64,000 bases of DNA from Paenibacillus humicola (GTDB lineage: Bacteria; Bacillota; Bacilli; Paenibacillales; Paenibacillaceae). The stretch covers positions 3,870,501-3,934,500 of the forward strand of contig NZ_JAQGPL010000001.1 of assembly GCF_028826105.1 (NCBI RefSeq). Direction: 5' to 3'. The position numbers and the translations under genes are program-made. The notes beneath the pieces were generated by a model. The model had not been told where the DNA came from. It made no database searches and worked only from the letters and a program-made list of their open reading frames with translations. Shown here piece by piece: positions 56,542 to 64,000 of this stretch. Positions within the stretch are counted from its first letter, which is position 1. Every line of letters starts with the position of its first letter.

Positions 56542-57351
56542 TTATAAGACCCGAACGGATTCCCGTTCCTGCTTCCCCCTCGTCATCACGCGGTTTAAAA
56601 TGAGCTTCTCGTGCTGCGCAAAGCCGCCGTCCCGTTCGCGGGGACGAGCGAGCGCGACGGGCACGTCGAACGTAATGGCCCCCTGCTCCACCACGGCGAC
56701 GCGGTCGGCGAGCGCCACGGCCTCGCTGATATCGTGCGTCACGAGCACCGCCGTAAACCGCCGTTCGATCCACAGCCGCTCGATCAGCTGCTGCATCTCG
56801 ATTCGGGTCAGCGCATCGAGCGCGCCGAGCGGCTCGTCAAGCAAAAGCAGCCTCGGGCTGCCCGCGATCGCCCTTGCCAGCGCAACCCGCTGACGCTGCC
56901 CGCCCGACAGCACGGCCGGCCATTCGCCGGCACGGTCGTCCAGCCCTACGAATTGCAGCGCTACGAGCGCTTTGCCGCGGTCGCCGCCGGGAACGCCGAT
57001 GCGCACATTATCGAGCACCGTTTTCCAGGGAAGGAGGCGCGCTTCCTGAAACATGAACCGGACGTCGCTGCGCAAGCCGGACGATAAGGCGCCGTCGAAG
57101 AAAACGGCCTCGGCTTCGGACTTTTCAAGGCCGGCAATGAGCCGCAGCAGCGTGCTTTTGCCGCTGCCGCTCCGGCCCGCGACGGCAAGAAATTCGCCGG
57201 GTCGGATGCGAAGACTGACGCGGTCGAGCACGGTTTTTTCGCCGAAACGGACCGTGCCTTCGCGAATCTCAAGCTCGAGACCATTTTCCCGTTCAGGCAC
57301 GGAATACGCGCTCCGGCCGTTTACGGCTTTTGACGGTAATGGGGATGCCAT
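56542..57351 (-). CDS. ssuB: Aliphatic sulfonate ABC transporter ATPase
   Basis: 269 residues from ATG 57351 (GGAAAGGAG 9 bases upstream; a longer frame overlaps ssuC entirely and is not credible). Walker [10 protein letters not shown], signature [14 protein letters not shown], Walker [13 protein letters not shown] and the switch histidine in [11 protein letters not shown] are present. It overlaps the ssuC gene by 31 bases, indicating tight co-translation. It powers sulfonate uptake. Confidence 0.92.
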   Translation of the reverse strand: MASPLPSKAVNGRSAYSVPERENGLELEIREGTVRFGEKTVLDRVSLRIRPGEFLAVAGRSGSGKSTLLRLIAGLEKSEAEAVFFDGALSSGLRSDVRFMFQEARLLPWKTVLDNVRIGVPGGDRGKALVALQFVGLDDRAGEWPAVLSGGQRQRVALARAIAGSPRLLLLDEPLGALDALTRIEMQQLIERLWIERRFTAVLVTHDISEAVALADRVAVVEQGAITFDVPVALARPRERDGGFAQHEKLILNRVMTRGKQERESVRVL

Positions 57352-58112
57352 TTGAGCCAGCTCCTTTCCATGTATTTGGCGATCGAGTCGGACAGTTTGC
57401 CGAGTATGGCGTACAGCAGGATACTGAGCACGACGACATTCATTTGAAAAAACTCCCTGGCGTTCATCGCCATATAGCCGATCCCCGAGTCGGACGATAT
57501 CGTCTCCGCGACGATCAGCGTAATCCACATGATGCCGAGCGCAAACCGGATGCCGACGAGTATGGACGGCAGCGCGCCGGGTAAAATAACGGTTCGAAAC
57601 AGCTTCCACCCGCTCAGCCCGTAAATCCGTCCCATCTCAATAAGCCCCGGCTCCACCGACCGAATGCCGTGCAGCGTATTCAAATAAACCGGGAACATGA
57701 CGCCTAGTGCGACAATGAATATTTTCGCTTCTTCCCCGATTCCGAACCAAAGAATAACAAGCGGGATGAGCGACAGATGCGGGATCGTGCGGAGCATCTG
57801 CATGCTGGTGTCCGTCAGCTTCTCCATCATTGGCGCAATGCCGTTCAAAAATCCAAGCGCAAAACCGATTGCAGCGCCGATTGCAAAGCCGATCAGCGCC
57901 CGCTGCGTGCTGATGCCGATATACTCAAACAGCTCTCCGCTGCTCGATAAGGCGATGGCGGCTTTTACGATGGCAAGCGGCGTCGGCAGAACGCGCGCGG
58001 GGATGAAACCGGCGGTACCGAGCAGCTGCCACACGATAATCAGAAGGACGGGAAGAAGCCAGGGAAGTCCATAGTCCGACCAGAAGGCCTGCAGCCGTTT
58101 CGGTTTACTCAT
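57321..58112 (-). CDS. ssuC: Aliphatic sulfonate ABC transporter permease
   Basis: 263 residues with about six membrane segments and the BPD-transport motif [20 protein letters not shown]. The family is that of SsuC/TauC/NrtB. It lies between ssuD (12 bases) and ssuB. Confidence 0.92.
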   Translation of the reverse strand: MSKPKRLQAFWSDYGLPWLLPVLLIIVWQLLGTAGFIPARVLPTPLAIVKAAIALSSSGELFEYIGISTQRALIGFAIGAAIGFALGFLNGIAPMMEKLTDTSMQMLRTIPHLSLIPLVILWFGIGEEAKIFIVALGVMFPVYLNTLHGIRSVEPGLIEMGRIYGLSGWKLFRTVILPGALPSILVGIRFALGIMWITLIVAETISSDSGIGYMAMNAREFFQMNVVVLSILLYAILGKLSDSIAKYMERSWLKWHPHYRQKP

Positions 58113-58124
58113 ACGTCTTCCCCT

Positions 58125-59276
58125 TTAGCTGACCGGCGTCCGCACGGGCGGTTTAATTTCATTTGCAATCAACTCTCCAAACGGACTGGTGGAAATCGGG
58201 CCTGTTGCTTCGTGCTGCGCAAGCGGCAGCAGCGGGAAGAGCAGCTCCGCAACGCGGTAAGCTTCTTCCAGATGCGGATAGCCGGAAAAAATAAACGTTT
58301 CGATGCCCAGATCCCTGTACTCGAGCATCCGTTTCGCCACCGTCTCCGGATCGCCTACCAGCGCGGTTCCCGCGCCGCCGCGGACAAGTCCGACGCCTGC
58401 CCAAAGATTGGGCGAAATTTCGAGCCCGGAACGGTCTCCTCCATGAAGCCGCGTCATCCGTTTCTGTCCTTCCGAGTCGAACCGGGCGAACACTTTCTGC
58501 GCGGCCGCAATCGCATCGTCATCCACATATTTGATCAAGCTTTCCGCCGCTCTCCAGGCTTCTTCCTCCGTCTCCCGCACGATGACATGCAGACGGATGC
58601 CGAAACGGACTTTTCGTCCCCGCTGGTTGAAAAGCTCCTTCACGCGGGCAATTTTATTTGCCACCTCCGCCGGCGGTTCGCCCCAGGTGAGGTAAACATC
58701 GACATGATCGGCAGCTACCTGCTGCGCCGCCGGCGAAGAGCCGCCGAAATAAAGCGGCGGATAAGGCTTCTGAACCGGCGGATACAGCACCTTGCCGCCT
58801 TTAATCCGGAGATGCTCCCCTTCGAGATCGACCGTCTCGCCGGACAGCTCGCGGCGCCACACTTCCAGAAACTCGGAGGTCACCTCGTAGCGGGTGTCGT
58901 GTTCCAGAAACAACCCGTCTCCCGCCAGCTCGACCGGGTCGCCGCCGGTTACGACATTGACCAGCAGGCGTCCGTGGGACAAACGGTCGAACGTCGCGGC
59001 CATGCGTGCCGAGAGCGTCGGCGACATCAGGCCCGGACGGACGGCGACGAGAAACTTCAGCTTGGTCGTAACCGGAATAAGCGAAGAGGCGACCACCCAT
59101 GCATCTTCGCAGGAGCTGCCCGTCGGAAGGAGCACGCCGCCAAATCCGAGCCGGTCCGCCGCCTGGGCAATTTGCCGTGTATAGGCATCGTCTACCGCTC
59201 TGGCGCCGTTGCCGCTGCCCAAATATCGTCCGTCGCCATGCGTAGGAATAAACCAGAACACTTCCATCTCGATCAT
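58125..59276 (-). CDS. ssuD: FMNH2-dependent alkanesulfonate monooxygenase
   Basis: 383 residues, matching the SsuD length. Characteristic stretches are [28 protein letters not shown] (with the cysteine near the flavin site), [35 protein letters not shown], and the C-terminal [20 protein letters not shown]. It uses FMNH2 and oxygen to release sulfite from alkanesulfonates. It needs a partner flavin reductase (SsuE), which is not encoded in this window. Confidence 0.95.
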   Translation of the reverse strand: MIEMEVFWFIPTHGDGRYLGSGNGARAVDDAYTRQIAQAADRLGFGGVLLPTGSSCEDAWVVASSLIPVTTKLKFLVAVRPGLMSPTLSARMAATFDRLSHGRLLVNVVTGGDPVELAGDGLFLEHDTRYEVTSEFLEVWRRELSGETVDLEGEHLRIKGGKVLYPPVQKPYPPLYFGGSSPAAQQVAADHVDVYLTWGEPPAEVANKIARVKELFNQRGRKVRFGIRLHVIVRETEEEAWRAAESLIKYVDDDAIAAAQKVFARFDSEGQKRMTRLHGGDRSGLEISPNLWAGVGLVRGGAGTALVGDPETVAKRMLEYRDLGIETFIFSGYPHLEEAYRVAELLFPLLPLAQHEATGPISTSPFGELIANEIKPPVRTPVS

Positions 59277-59323
59277 CCGCTTTCGTTTAGAGTCGATAAA
59301 GCTTTTCGCTAAGAATCATAGGC

Positions 59324-60361
59324 TCATTTCGTAAAGTCCTTTGACGTCGCGTCCGCAATCCGGATTTTTTGCGGAATCAGCTTCAAGCCGAAGAACGTAT
59401 CGGCAATGTTTTGCTGCGCCTGAATGACGGATTCGTTAATCGGCTGCAGCCCGTAGCCCCGGCGCTCCGATGCCGTTTCCAGCGACGGAACGTCAATGCC
59501 CAGCTCCTTGGAGAGCATCTCCGCGACTTCCTTCTGGTTCGATTTCGCCCACGCATCGACTTTATTCAGCTCATCGAGCACCGCATCGACGACAGGCTTG
59601 TTTTGCTCGGCATAAGTCCGGGAGGCAATGTAAAATTCATTGTTGGAAACCAGATTCTTCCCATCCGTAAGCACTCGCGCGCCTGTCGCGGTTTGCACGG
59701 CGGCAAAAAACGGATCCCAAATGACCCATGCGTCGACGCTGCCGTTCTCGAAAGCGACCCTCGCATCGCCCGGGGCGAGGAATACCGTCTGGATATCCGA
59801 GTATTTCACCCCCGCCTTTTCCAGCGCCTTCACGAGCAGGAAATGAACGTTCGAGCCTTTGTTAAGCGCGATTTTTTTCCCTTTCAGATCGGCGACGGTT
59901 TGGATCGGCGAGTTTTTGGGAACGAGAATCGCTTCGCTTTTGGGGCTGGCCGGTTCATGTCCGAGATAGACGAGCGGGGCCCCGGCCGCTTGCGCGAAAA
60001 TCGGCGGCGCTTCTCCCGTATGCCCGATATCGATGCTGCCGACATTCAAAGCTTCAAGCAGCTGCGGACCGCCCGGAAATTCGACCCATTTCACGCTGTA
60101 GCCCTCGGGGCTCAGACGCTTTTCGAGCGTCCCTCTCGCCTTCAGGATGTTCATCGTGCCGTATTTTTGAAAGCCGATGCGCACTTCCTTCGTACCCGGG
60201 CTTTTCCCGCCTGCCGAAGCCGAATCGGCGTTCCCGAGGGCGCTCGCGGCGCCGCCTGCATTTACCGCCGTCGTGCTTTTCGAGCAGCCCGCCAGAACCG
60301 CCGCGGCAGCCATGACGATCAAGAATGCGGTCAGGACGGATGGTTTGAATGTTAGCTTCAT
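59324..60361 (-). CDS. ssuA: Aliphatic sulfonate ABC transporter substrate-binding lipoprotein
   Basis: 345 residues from ATG 60361, preceded by GGAGATGAG; an upstream extension would destroy the signal peptide. The signal ends VLAGCS with lipidated Cys26. The body is the SsuA/NMT1 fold (IGFQKYGTMNILKARGTLEK, IDIGHTGEAPPIFAQAAGAP). Captures sulfonates at the outer membrane face for SsuBC. First of the ssuADCB operon. Confidence 0.93.
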   Translation of the reverse strand: MKLTFKPSVLTAFLIVMAAAAVLAGCSKSTTAVNAGGAASALGNADSASAGGKSPGTKEVRIGFQKYGTMNILKARGTLEKRLSPEGYSVKWVEFPGGPQLLEALNVGSIDIGHTGEAPPIFAQAAGAPLVYLGHEPASPKSEAILVPKNSPIQTVADLKGKKIALNKGSNVHFLLVKALEKAGVKYSDIQTVFLAPGDARVAFENGSVDAWVIWDPFFAAVQTATGARVLTDGKNLVSNNEFYIASRTYAEQNKPVVDAVLDELNKVDAWAKSNQKEVAEMLSKELGIDVPSLETASERRGYGLQPINESVIQAQQNIADTFFGLKLIPQKIRIADATSKDFTK

Positions 60362-60410
60362 TGTTCTCATCTCCGCTGTTGGAATGACGCAAGGCACGAA
60401 TCGGATCCTG

Positions 60411-60467
60411 AAAAACAAAAAGAGATCTCCCGCCGATTCCACAGTGATGGAATAGGTGGGAGACCTC
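60411..60467 (-). terminator. Leader terminator (attenuator) upstream of ssuA
   Basis: GAGGTCTCCC and GGGAGATCTC arms enclose a second stem ATTCCA/TGGAAT and are followed on the minus strand by CTTTTTGTTTTT, only 50 bases before the ssuA start. A terminator in this position implies regulated read-through. I could not see a SAM (S-box) or T-box core in the leader. Confidence 0.65.
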
Positions 60468-60626
60468 CGGTGATCCGGTCGACCTTCCGCTTATAAACGT
60501 TTTTTCGGCAAAGCGGCTTGGAGAGCCGTATTTCCCGCACGACAGCGCTTGCTTCCCGGAATTCCGGTTATCCGGAAATCGCGGGCCGCACCTGGAATGC
60601 ACTCCGGTTCATTCGCTGATGGGTTT

Positions 60627-60657
60627 AGTTTATACCAATTAATCATACCTGTAAACT
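60627..60657 (-). promoter_or_regulatory. Candidate promoter with overlapping inverted repeat for ssu
   Basis: AGTTTA (60627-60632) and TAAACT (60652-60657) are inverted arms. On the minus strand GTTTAC lies 16 bases before TATAAA, so the repeat overlaps a possible -35/-10. A repressor such as CymR, which controls ssu genes in Bacillus, could bind here. The match to CymR's own site is not claimed. Confidence 0.4.
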
Positions 60658-60672
60658 ATGAATTATAAAGCG

Positions 60673-60840
60673 TTACTTATCGAACCGGATTTTTTCCGTC
60701 CGGTCGATCTGAACGATTTTGCCTTGATGCACCGTAATATGAACCGTACCGTATTTCAATCCGTCCAGATTTTTCAGAATCCACTGCAGCGTTTCTTCGT
60801 CAATACCCGCGGAAAGGCGCCCCGTTTCCTCATTGGACAT
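60673..60840 (-). CDS. yezD: YezD family (DUF2292) small protein
   Basis: 55 residues from ATG 60840 after AAGGAGG with 9-base spacing. It reads LDGLKYGTVHITVHQGKIVQ and ends TEKIRF, the family's core motif. YezD proteins are usually linked to sulfur assimilation genes in Firmicutes; their exact role is not settled. Its position between a hydrolase gene and the ssu operon fits that. Confidence 0.88.
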   Translation of the reverse strand: MSNEETGRLSAGIDEETLQWILKNLDGLKYGTVHITVHQGKIVQIDRTEKIRFDK

Positions 60841-60860
60841 CCTATTGTCCCTCCTTAAAT

Positions 60861-61674
60861 TCATATCGACCAGCCGCTCCAAAGCCATTTTTTGTCCCTC
60901 AAGCCTTTCAGCCAATGAATCGTTTTTTCAAGCAGCTCCTTTCTTGCGGTGCTGGAAGAAAAGGTATGGTCTCCCTGCAAAATGATTTCTTTATCGCAAA
61001 TGCCCTCCCGCCTGAGCCAAAATACTTTCTGATAAAGAAAACAATGATCGACGGGAACGACATCGTCGTTCGTCCCGTGAACAAGGAGCACATTACCCTG
61101 ATAACGCTGCAATTCCTCCATCGGTTGAAAGCTCGCCAGCGAACGTATAAAATGCTTCGTCAAGGTGTAATTCAAATAATGCGCGCTGCCCTTCTCCTCG
61201 ATTTCCTTCCATACTTCCGATCCGACGATGCGGCGAATGTCCCCGCATGGATATGCGACGGCCGACCATAAGATCAGCGTCTTAATCCGCGGATCCCGCA
61301 CGGCAGTAAGAAGCGCGACACGCACCGCCCAGGCTGTGCCCCAATAAACAAATTTGTTCCTGGTCCACGACATCCAAAGCGGACGCGTAGTCGATGACGT
61401 ATCTTGTTTGCTCGATAAGCCGGTCCATGCCTCCCGTGCCATACTCGCCGCCGCTTTCGCCGCACCCTCCGTAATCAAAACGAAGGACCATATAGCCTCC
61501 CCGGAGAAACGAATTGGCGGCATCGACGAACAATCGGTCCGCCCCAATCCGGTTCCCGATAAAACCGTGACAGATGATCACCAGCGGAAACTTGTTATTA
61601 CCGCCGGACAACGGATACTGCAAAACTGCAGACAGCTCGGCGTCTGAGGATTGAATGGCGATCATGTGATTCAT
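60861..61674 (-). pseudogene. Alpha/beta hydrolase gene with a frameshift at the nucleophile elbow
   Basis: The N-terminal frame, from ATG 61674 after AAGGTG, reads LVIICHGFIGNRIGADRLFV and reaches the elbow GHSLGG near 61330. Sense then moves to the other frame: VALLTAVRDPRIKTLILWS, HGTNDDVVPV with the acid aspartate and GDHTF with the histidine. Removing one base near 61325-61332 gives one protein of about 270 residues with Ser/Asp/His complete. It probably cleaves an ester. Substrate unknown; genetic linkage to sulfur genes may be chance. Confidence 0.75.
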
Positions 61675-61721
61675 TTTTCTCACACCTTATTCATTTCTTT
61701 TGACAGGTTCATCCGCACAAA

Positions 61722-61817
61722 CTAATGAAAAAGCAGCCACAAGCCTATGACCATACAAAAGACGGCAAACAGCCATTCCCATGGATCACCGGACAGACGG
61801 AACCGACGATTGGACAT
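61722..61817 (-). CDS. Possible 31-residue single-pass membrane protein
   Basis: ATG 61817 begins MSNRRFRLSGDPWEWLFAV, followed by a hydrophobic run (FCMVIGLWLLFH) to TAG. A basic N-terminus then one membrane helix is a common small-protein layout. GGAG lies 12 bases upstream, a long spacing. The opposite strand also has an open frame of 34 codons but without a ribosome site. Function unknown. Confidence 0.4.
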   Translation of the reverse strand: MSNRRFRLSGDPWEWLFAVFCMVIGLWLLFH

Positions 61818-62068
61818 ATCGCCCGTTAACTCCTTTCCGCGGATAAATAAAAAGACGCCCAAAGACAGTTCCCAAGTTGTGCGCGTTCGAGAAGTCTCCA
61901 GTTGTCCGGTTGACCCAGTGTACAGTTGTCATGAAGCAGCCGATTTGTCTATCCCAATTTTTCCTACCTGTTAACTTTTTTTTGAATCTTAGCATGATCG
62001 CCAATCGAAGGTCAATACATCTTTCGCATTTTATCATTGAAATTTATGAACGGAATCAATATTTATTA
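61818..62068. other. Intergenic region upstream of cysT
   Basis: About 250 AT-rich bases with no recognised gene, riboswitch core or transposon. It leads into the cys promoter. Confidence 0.5.
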
Positions 62069-62098
62069 TTGACAACAGCTTGTACCGCTTGGTATATT
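62069..62098 (+). promoter_or_regulatory. Strong sigma-A promoter of the sulfate transport genes
   Basis: TTGACA (62069-62074), an 18-base spacer and TATATT (62093-62098). The transcript should start near 62105. Confidence 0.85.
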
Positions 62099-62114
62099 CA
62101 AGATCAAATTTAAT

Positions 62115-62142
62115 TCCAACTTATCTGGTGTGTTTGGTTGGA
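62115..62142 (+). promoter_or_regulatory. Inverted repeat just downstream of the cys promoter
   Basis: TCCAAC (62115-62120) and GTTGGA (62137-62142) form a 28-base palindrome-like site between the transcription start and the start codon, a good place for a repressor. A sulfur regulator is likely but its identity is not shown. Confidence 0.5.
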
Positions 62143-62160
62143 TATGAGGTGTTGATGGCC

Positions 62161-62961
62161 ATGCAGCCCGTTCGCGCAGCATTCCGTTCCGTCCTGATCG
62201 GCTATCTGCTTATCCTTGTCGTACTGCCGATTTCGGCCGTTTACGCCAAAGGCTTCTCGCTCGGATGGCAGCCGTTCTGGAACGAAATATCCGGCGCAAT
62301 CGCCTGGAAAGCGGTTGTTCTTACCGTCAAGCTAAGCATCGTCACCACCGTCATTCAGGCGGTTATCGGTACGCTGAGCGCATTTGTTCTCGTGCGGTAC
62401 CGGTTTCCCGGACGCCGGCTGCTGAGCAGCCTTGTGGACCTTCCGTTCGCGCTGCCCACCGCCGTCTCGGGACTTATGCTGCTCACCTTGCTCGGCCCAA
62501 GCAGCCCGCTCGGCGTTTGGCTCGAGTATGCGGGCGTTCATTTGCTGTACAACGAGACGTCCATTGTGATCGGGATGGTGTTTATTACGCTCCCCTTCGT
62601 CATTCGAACCGTCCAGCCGCTGCTCGAACAATTCGATTCATTCGAGGAGCAGGCCAGCTACACGCTCGGCGCCGGGAAATTGTTTACGTTTTTTAACGTT
62701 TTGCTTCCTTCCGTCGCTCCCGGCATTATAGCCGGCAGCATGCTCGTCTTCTCGCGGGCGCTGGCGGAATTCGGCGCCATCTCGATGATCTCGGGCAATC
62801 TGCCGGGAAAAACGCAGGTCGCCTCGGTGTTTATTTATACGGAAATCGAGAATTACAACACTCAGGGAGCGGCGGCCGTGTCCGTTCTGCTGCTGACGCT
62901 GTCTTTTGCCGTATTGTGGACCGTCAACGCCGTGCAGAAGAAAAGAGGGACCCAGCTGTGA
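62161..62961 (+). CDS. cysT: Sulfate ABC transporter permease CysT
   Basis: 266 residues from ATG 62161, 9 bases after GAGGTG; the ATG at 62155 and a longer open frame to 62080 fit the ribosome site less well. Six membrane segments; ASYTLGAGKLFTFFNVLLPS is the ATPase-contact motif and ALAEFGAISMISGN is the CysT/ModB signature. Its stop overlaps the GTG of cysW. No sulfate-binding protein gene precedes it. Confidence 0.9.
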   Translation: MQPVRAAFRSVLIGYLLILVVLPISAVYAKGFSLGWQPFWNEISGAIAWKAVVLTVKLSIVTTVIQAVIGTLSAFVLVRYRFPGRRLLSSLVDLPFALPTAVSGLMLLTLLGPSSPLGVWLEYAGVHLLYNETSIVIGMVFITLPFVIRTVQPLLEQFDSFEEQASYTLGAGKLFTFFNVLLPSVAPGIIAGSMLVFSRALAEFGAISMISGNLPGKTQVASVFIYTEIENYNTQGAAAVSVLLLTLSFAVLWTVNAVQKKRGTQL

Positions 62962-63767
62962 GGAAGCTTTTTATAACCGTCACCGTACTGCTGTTTTTCG
63001 TCATCCTTATTCTTCCTTTCGCGAGTATCGTCATCGGCGCGTTCGAGGGCGGCTTCGGCCCCTTTATACAGTCGCTCGGCCGCCCCGAGGCGCTTCATGC
63101 TTTGGCCGTTACGGGAATCATCACCGCGATCGTGCTGGTGCTGAATACGGTCATCGGTCTTCTGCTTTCGCTGGAAATCGCCAGAGGCACCTGGATTGCG
63201 AAATGGATCCGCCCGTTTGTCAATGCGGTGCTCGACCTGCCCTTTGCGGTTTCGCCGATCATCGGCGGCCTCATGATCATTCTGCTGTTCGGCCCGAACA
63301 CGTTGCTCGGCGCATTCTTCGAGCAGAACGGCTTCAAGATCGTCTTCGCGCTGCCGGGCATGGTGATGGCGACCGTATTCGTGACCTTTCCCTTCATGAT
63401 TCGGGAGCTGGTACCGGTCTTAAGCGAACTGGGAACGAGCCAGGAGGAAGCTTCCGCCACGCTTGGCGCCGGCCCGGTCCGAACGTTTTTCCGGATCACA
63501 TGGCCCGCGATCCGCGGAGCGGTCGGTTACGGCCTGGTGCTGACGGCCGCCCGGTCCATCGGCGAATTCGGCGCGGTGCTGGTCGTTTCCGGCAATATTA
63601 TGAACCAGACGCAAACCGCCACAACGCTGGTCTACCAGGATTCCACCGATTTCAATGAAATCGCGGCGAACAGCATGGCGCTGCTTCTCGCTCTTGCTTC
63701 GGTTGCCGTACTGCTGGCGCTGGAATGGATCAAACTTAGAAAGGAAGTCGGCGGACATGTACATTGA
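62958..63767 (+). CDS. cysW: Sulfate ABC transporter permease CysW
   Basis: 269 residues from GTG 62958, overlapping the cysT stop by GTGA; an ATG at 62916 would extend into cysT without reason. Six membrane segments, the motif ASATLGAGPVRTFFRITWPA and SIGEFGAVLVVSGN. Forms the membrane channel with CysT. It overlaps the cysA gene by 11 bases. Confidence 0.92.
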   Translation: MRKLFITVTVLLFFVILILPFASIVIGAFEGGFGPFIQSLGRPEALHALAVTGIITAIVLVLNTVIGLLLSLEIARGTWIAKWIRPFVNAVLDLPFAVSPIIGGLMIILLFGPNTLLGAFFEQNGFKIVFALPGMVMATVFVTFPFMIRELVPVLSELGTSQEEASATLGAGPVRTFFRITWPAIRGAVGYGLVLTAARSIGEFGAVLVVSGNIMNQTQTATTLVYQDSTDFNEIAANSMALLLALASVAVLLALEWIKLRKEVGGHVH

Positions 63768-64000
63768 AGCGCGAAATTTGGAGAAACGGTTCGGCTCGTT
63801 CCACGCGATCAAGCAGGTCAGCTTTGAGATTGAAAAAGGAGACCTGGTCGGGCTGCTCGGACCGAGCGGCGGCGGAAAAACCTCCATTCTGCGCATGATC
63901 GCCGGGCTTGAAACGCCGACGGCGGGCGAAATTTATTTGGACGGCAAATTGGCGAACCCCATTCCCGTCCAGGAGCGCGGGATCGGATTCGTCTTCCAGA
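63757..64000 (+). CDS. cysA: Sulfate ABC transporter ATPase CysA, cut by window end
   Basis: 81 codons are visible from ATG 63757 (AAAGGAAGTCGGCGG upstream). The Walker A is GPSGGGKTS, followed by ILRMIAGLETPTAGEIYLDG and the Q-loop approach ERGIGFVFQ. The rest runs off the right edge. It supplies energy to CysTW. Confidence 0.92.
   Translation, partial: MYIEARNLEKRFGSFHAIKQVSFEIEKGDLVGLLGPSGGGKTSILRMIAGLETPTAGEIYLDGKLANPIPVQERGIGFVFQ

Noticed and set aside
59869..60361. Alternative longer N-terminus for ssuA to 60442
   Set aside because: The extension precedes a perfect lipoprotein signal and overlaps the attenuator hairpin.
60362..60672. SAM riboswitch or T-box upstream of ssuA
   Set aside because: No S-box core or T-box TGGNACCGCG sequence could be found, only a terminator.

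Overview
The window looks like a Firmicutes chromosome of the Paenibacillaceae type (Paenibacillus/Cohnella-like). The evidence is moderately high GC, strong AGGAGG-type ribosome binding sites, paired YesM-type histidine kinases and YesN-type AraC response regulators, LplA/B/C-style sugar transporters and many glycoside hydrolases. No rRNA, tRNA, CRISPR array or insertion sequence was recognised. Most genes lie on the minus strand.

Layout: (1) 1-935, 3' end of a YesM-like sensor kinase, then a 30-bp tandem duplication and a terminator. (2) 1096-9751, a carbohydrate block on the minus strand: a secreted clan GH-D alpha-galactosidase-like enzyme with three tandem carbohydrate-binding modules, an SGNH esterase and a sugar ABC importer (two permeases and a lipoprotein); the first permease appears to use a CTG start. 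(3) 10182-18979, a frameshifted small lipoprotein gene, a membrane-bound AraC regulator, a GH95 alpha-fucosidase-like enzyme, an MFS exporter/importer, and a secreted subtilisin-like protease preceded by a possible coupled leader ORF. (4) 18988-22909, a GH43 relic, a PurM paralogue divergent from a MocR-type regulator (frameshifted and lacking the PLP lysine), and an ATP-dependent DNA ligase. (5) 22984-31764, a YesMN two-component pair followed by an oxidoreductase, a sugar isomerase-like TIM barrel protein and a second sugar ABC importer. (6) 31862-32531, an AT-rich frameshifted lipoprotein gene with duplicated terminator arms. (7) 32685-42055, a seven-gene operon: HyuA and HyuB (ATP-dependent hydantoinase/oxoprolinase), a ribose-type ABC importer, a cupin and an N-carbamoyl amino acid hydrolase. 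It is divergent from a GAF-PucR regulator (42307-44235), which is followed by a DUF1348 protein. (8) 44918-56274, a membrane protein, a GH51 arabinofuranosidase relic, and a GH2 beta-galactosidase locus with its own importer and YesMN pair. (9) 56542-64000, sulfur acquisition: ssuADCB for alkanesulfonates, yezD, a frameshifted alpha/beta hydrolase gene, a possible tiny membrane protein, and the start of a cysTWA sulfate importer.

How it works together: the kinase/regulator pairs probably sense oligosaccharides outside the cell and switch on nearby importers. Secreted enzymes trim polysaccharides, and intracellular GH2/GH95 enzymes finish the job. The hydantoin-type operon is a self-contained uptake, ring-opening and decarbamoylation route with a nitrogen-catabolism style regulator. 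The right end is a sulfur-starvation island. Four genes carry single-base frameshifts and two arabinan-related hydrolases survive only as fragments, so either the accessory set is decaying or the assembly has indel errors. The best candidate for an undescribed system is the HyuAB/RbsABC-type/cupin/carbamoylase operon, whose substrate cannot be named from sequence.
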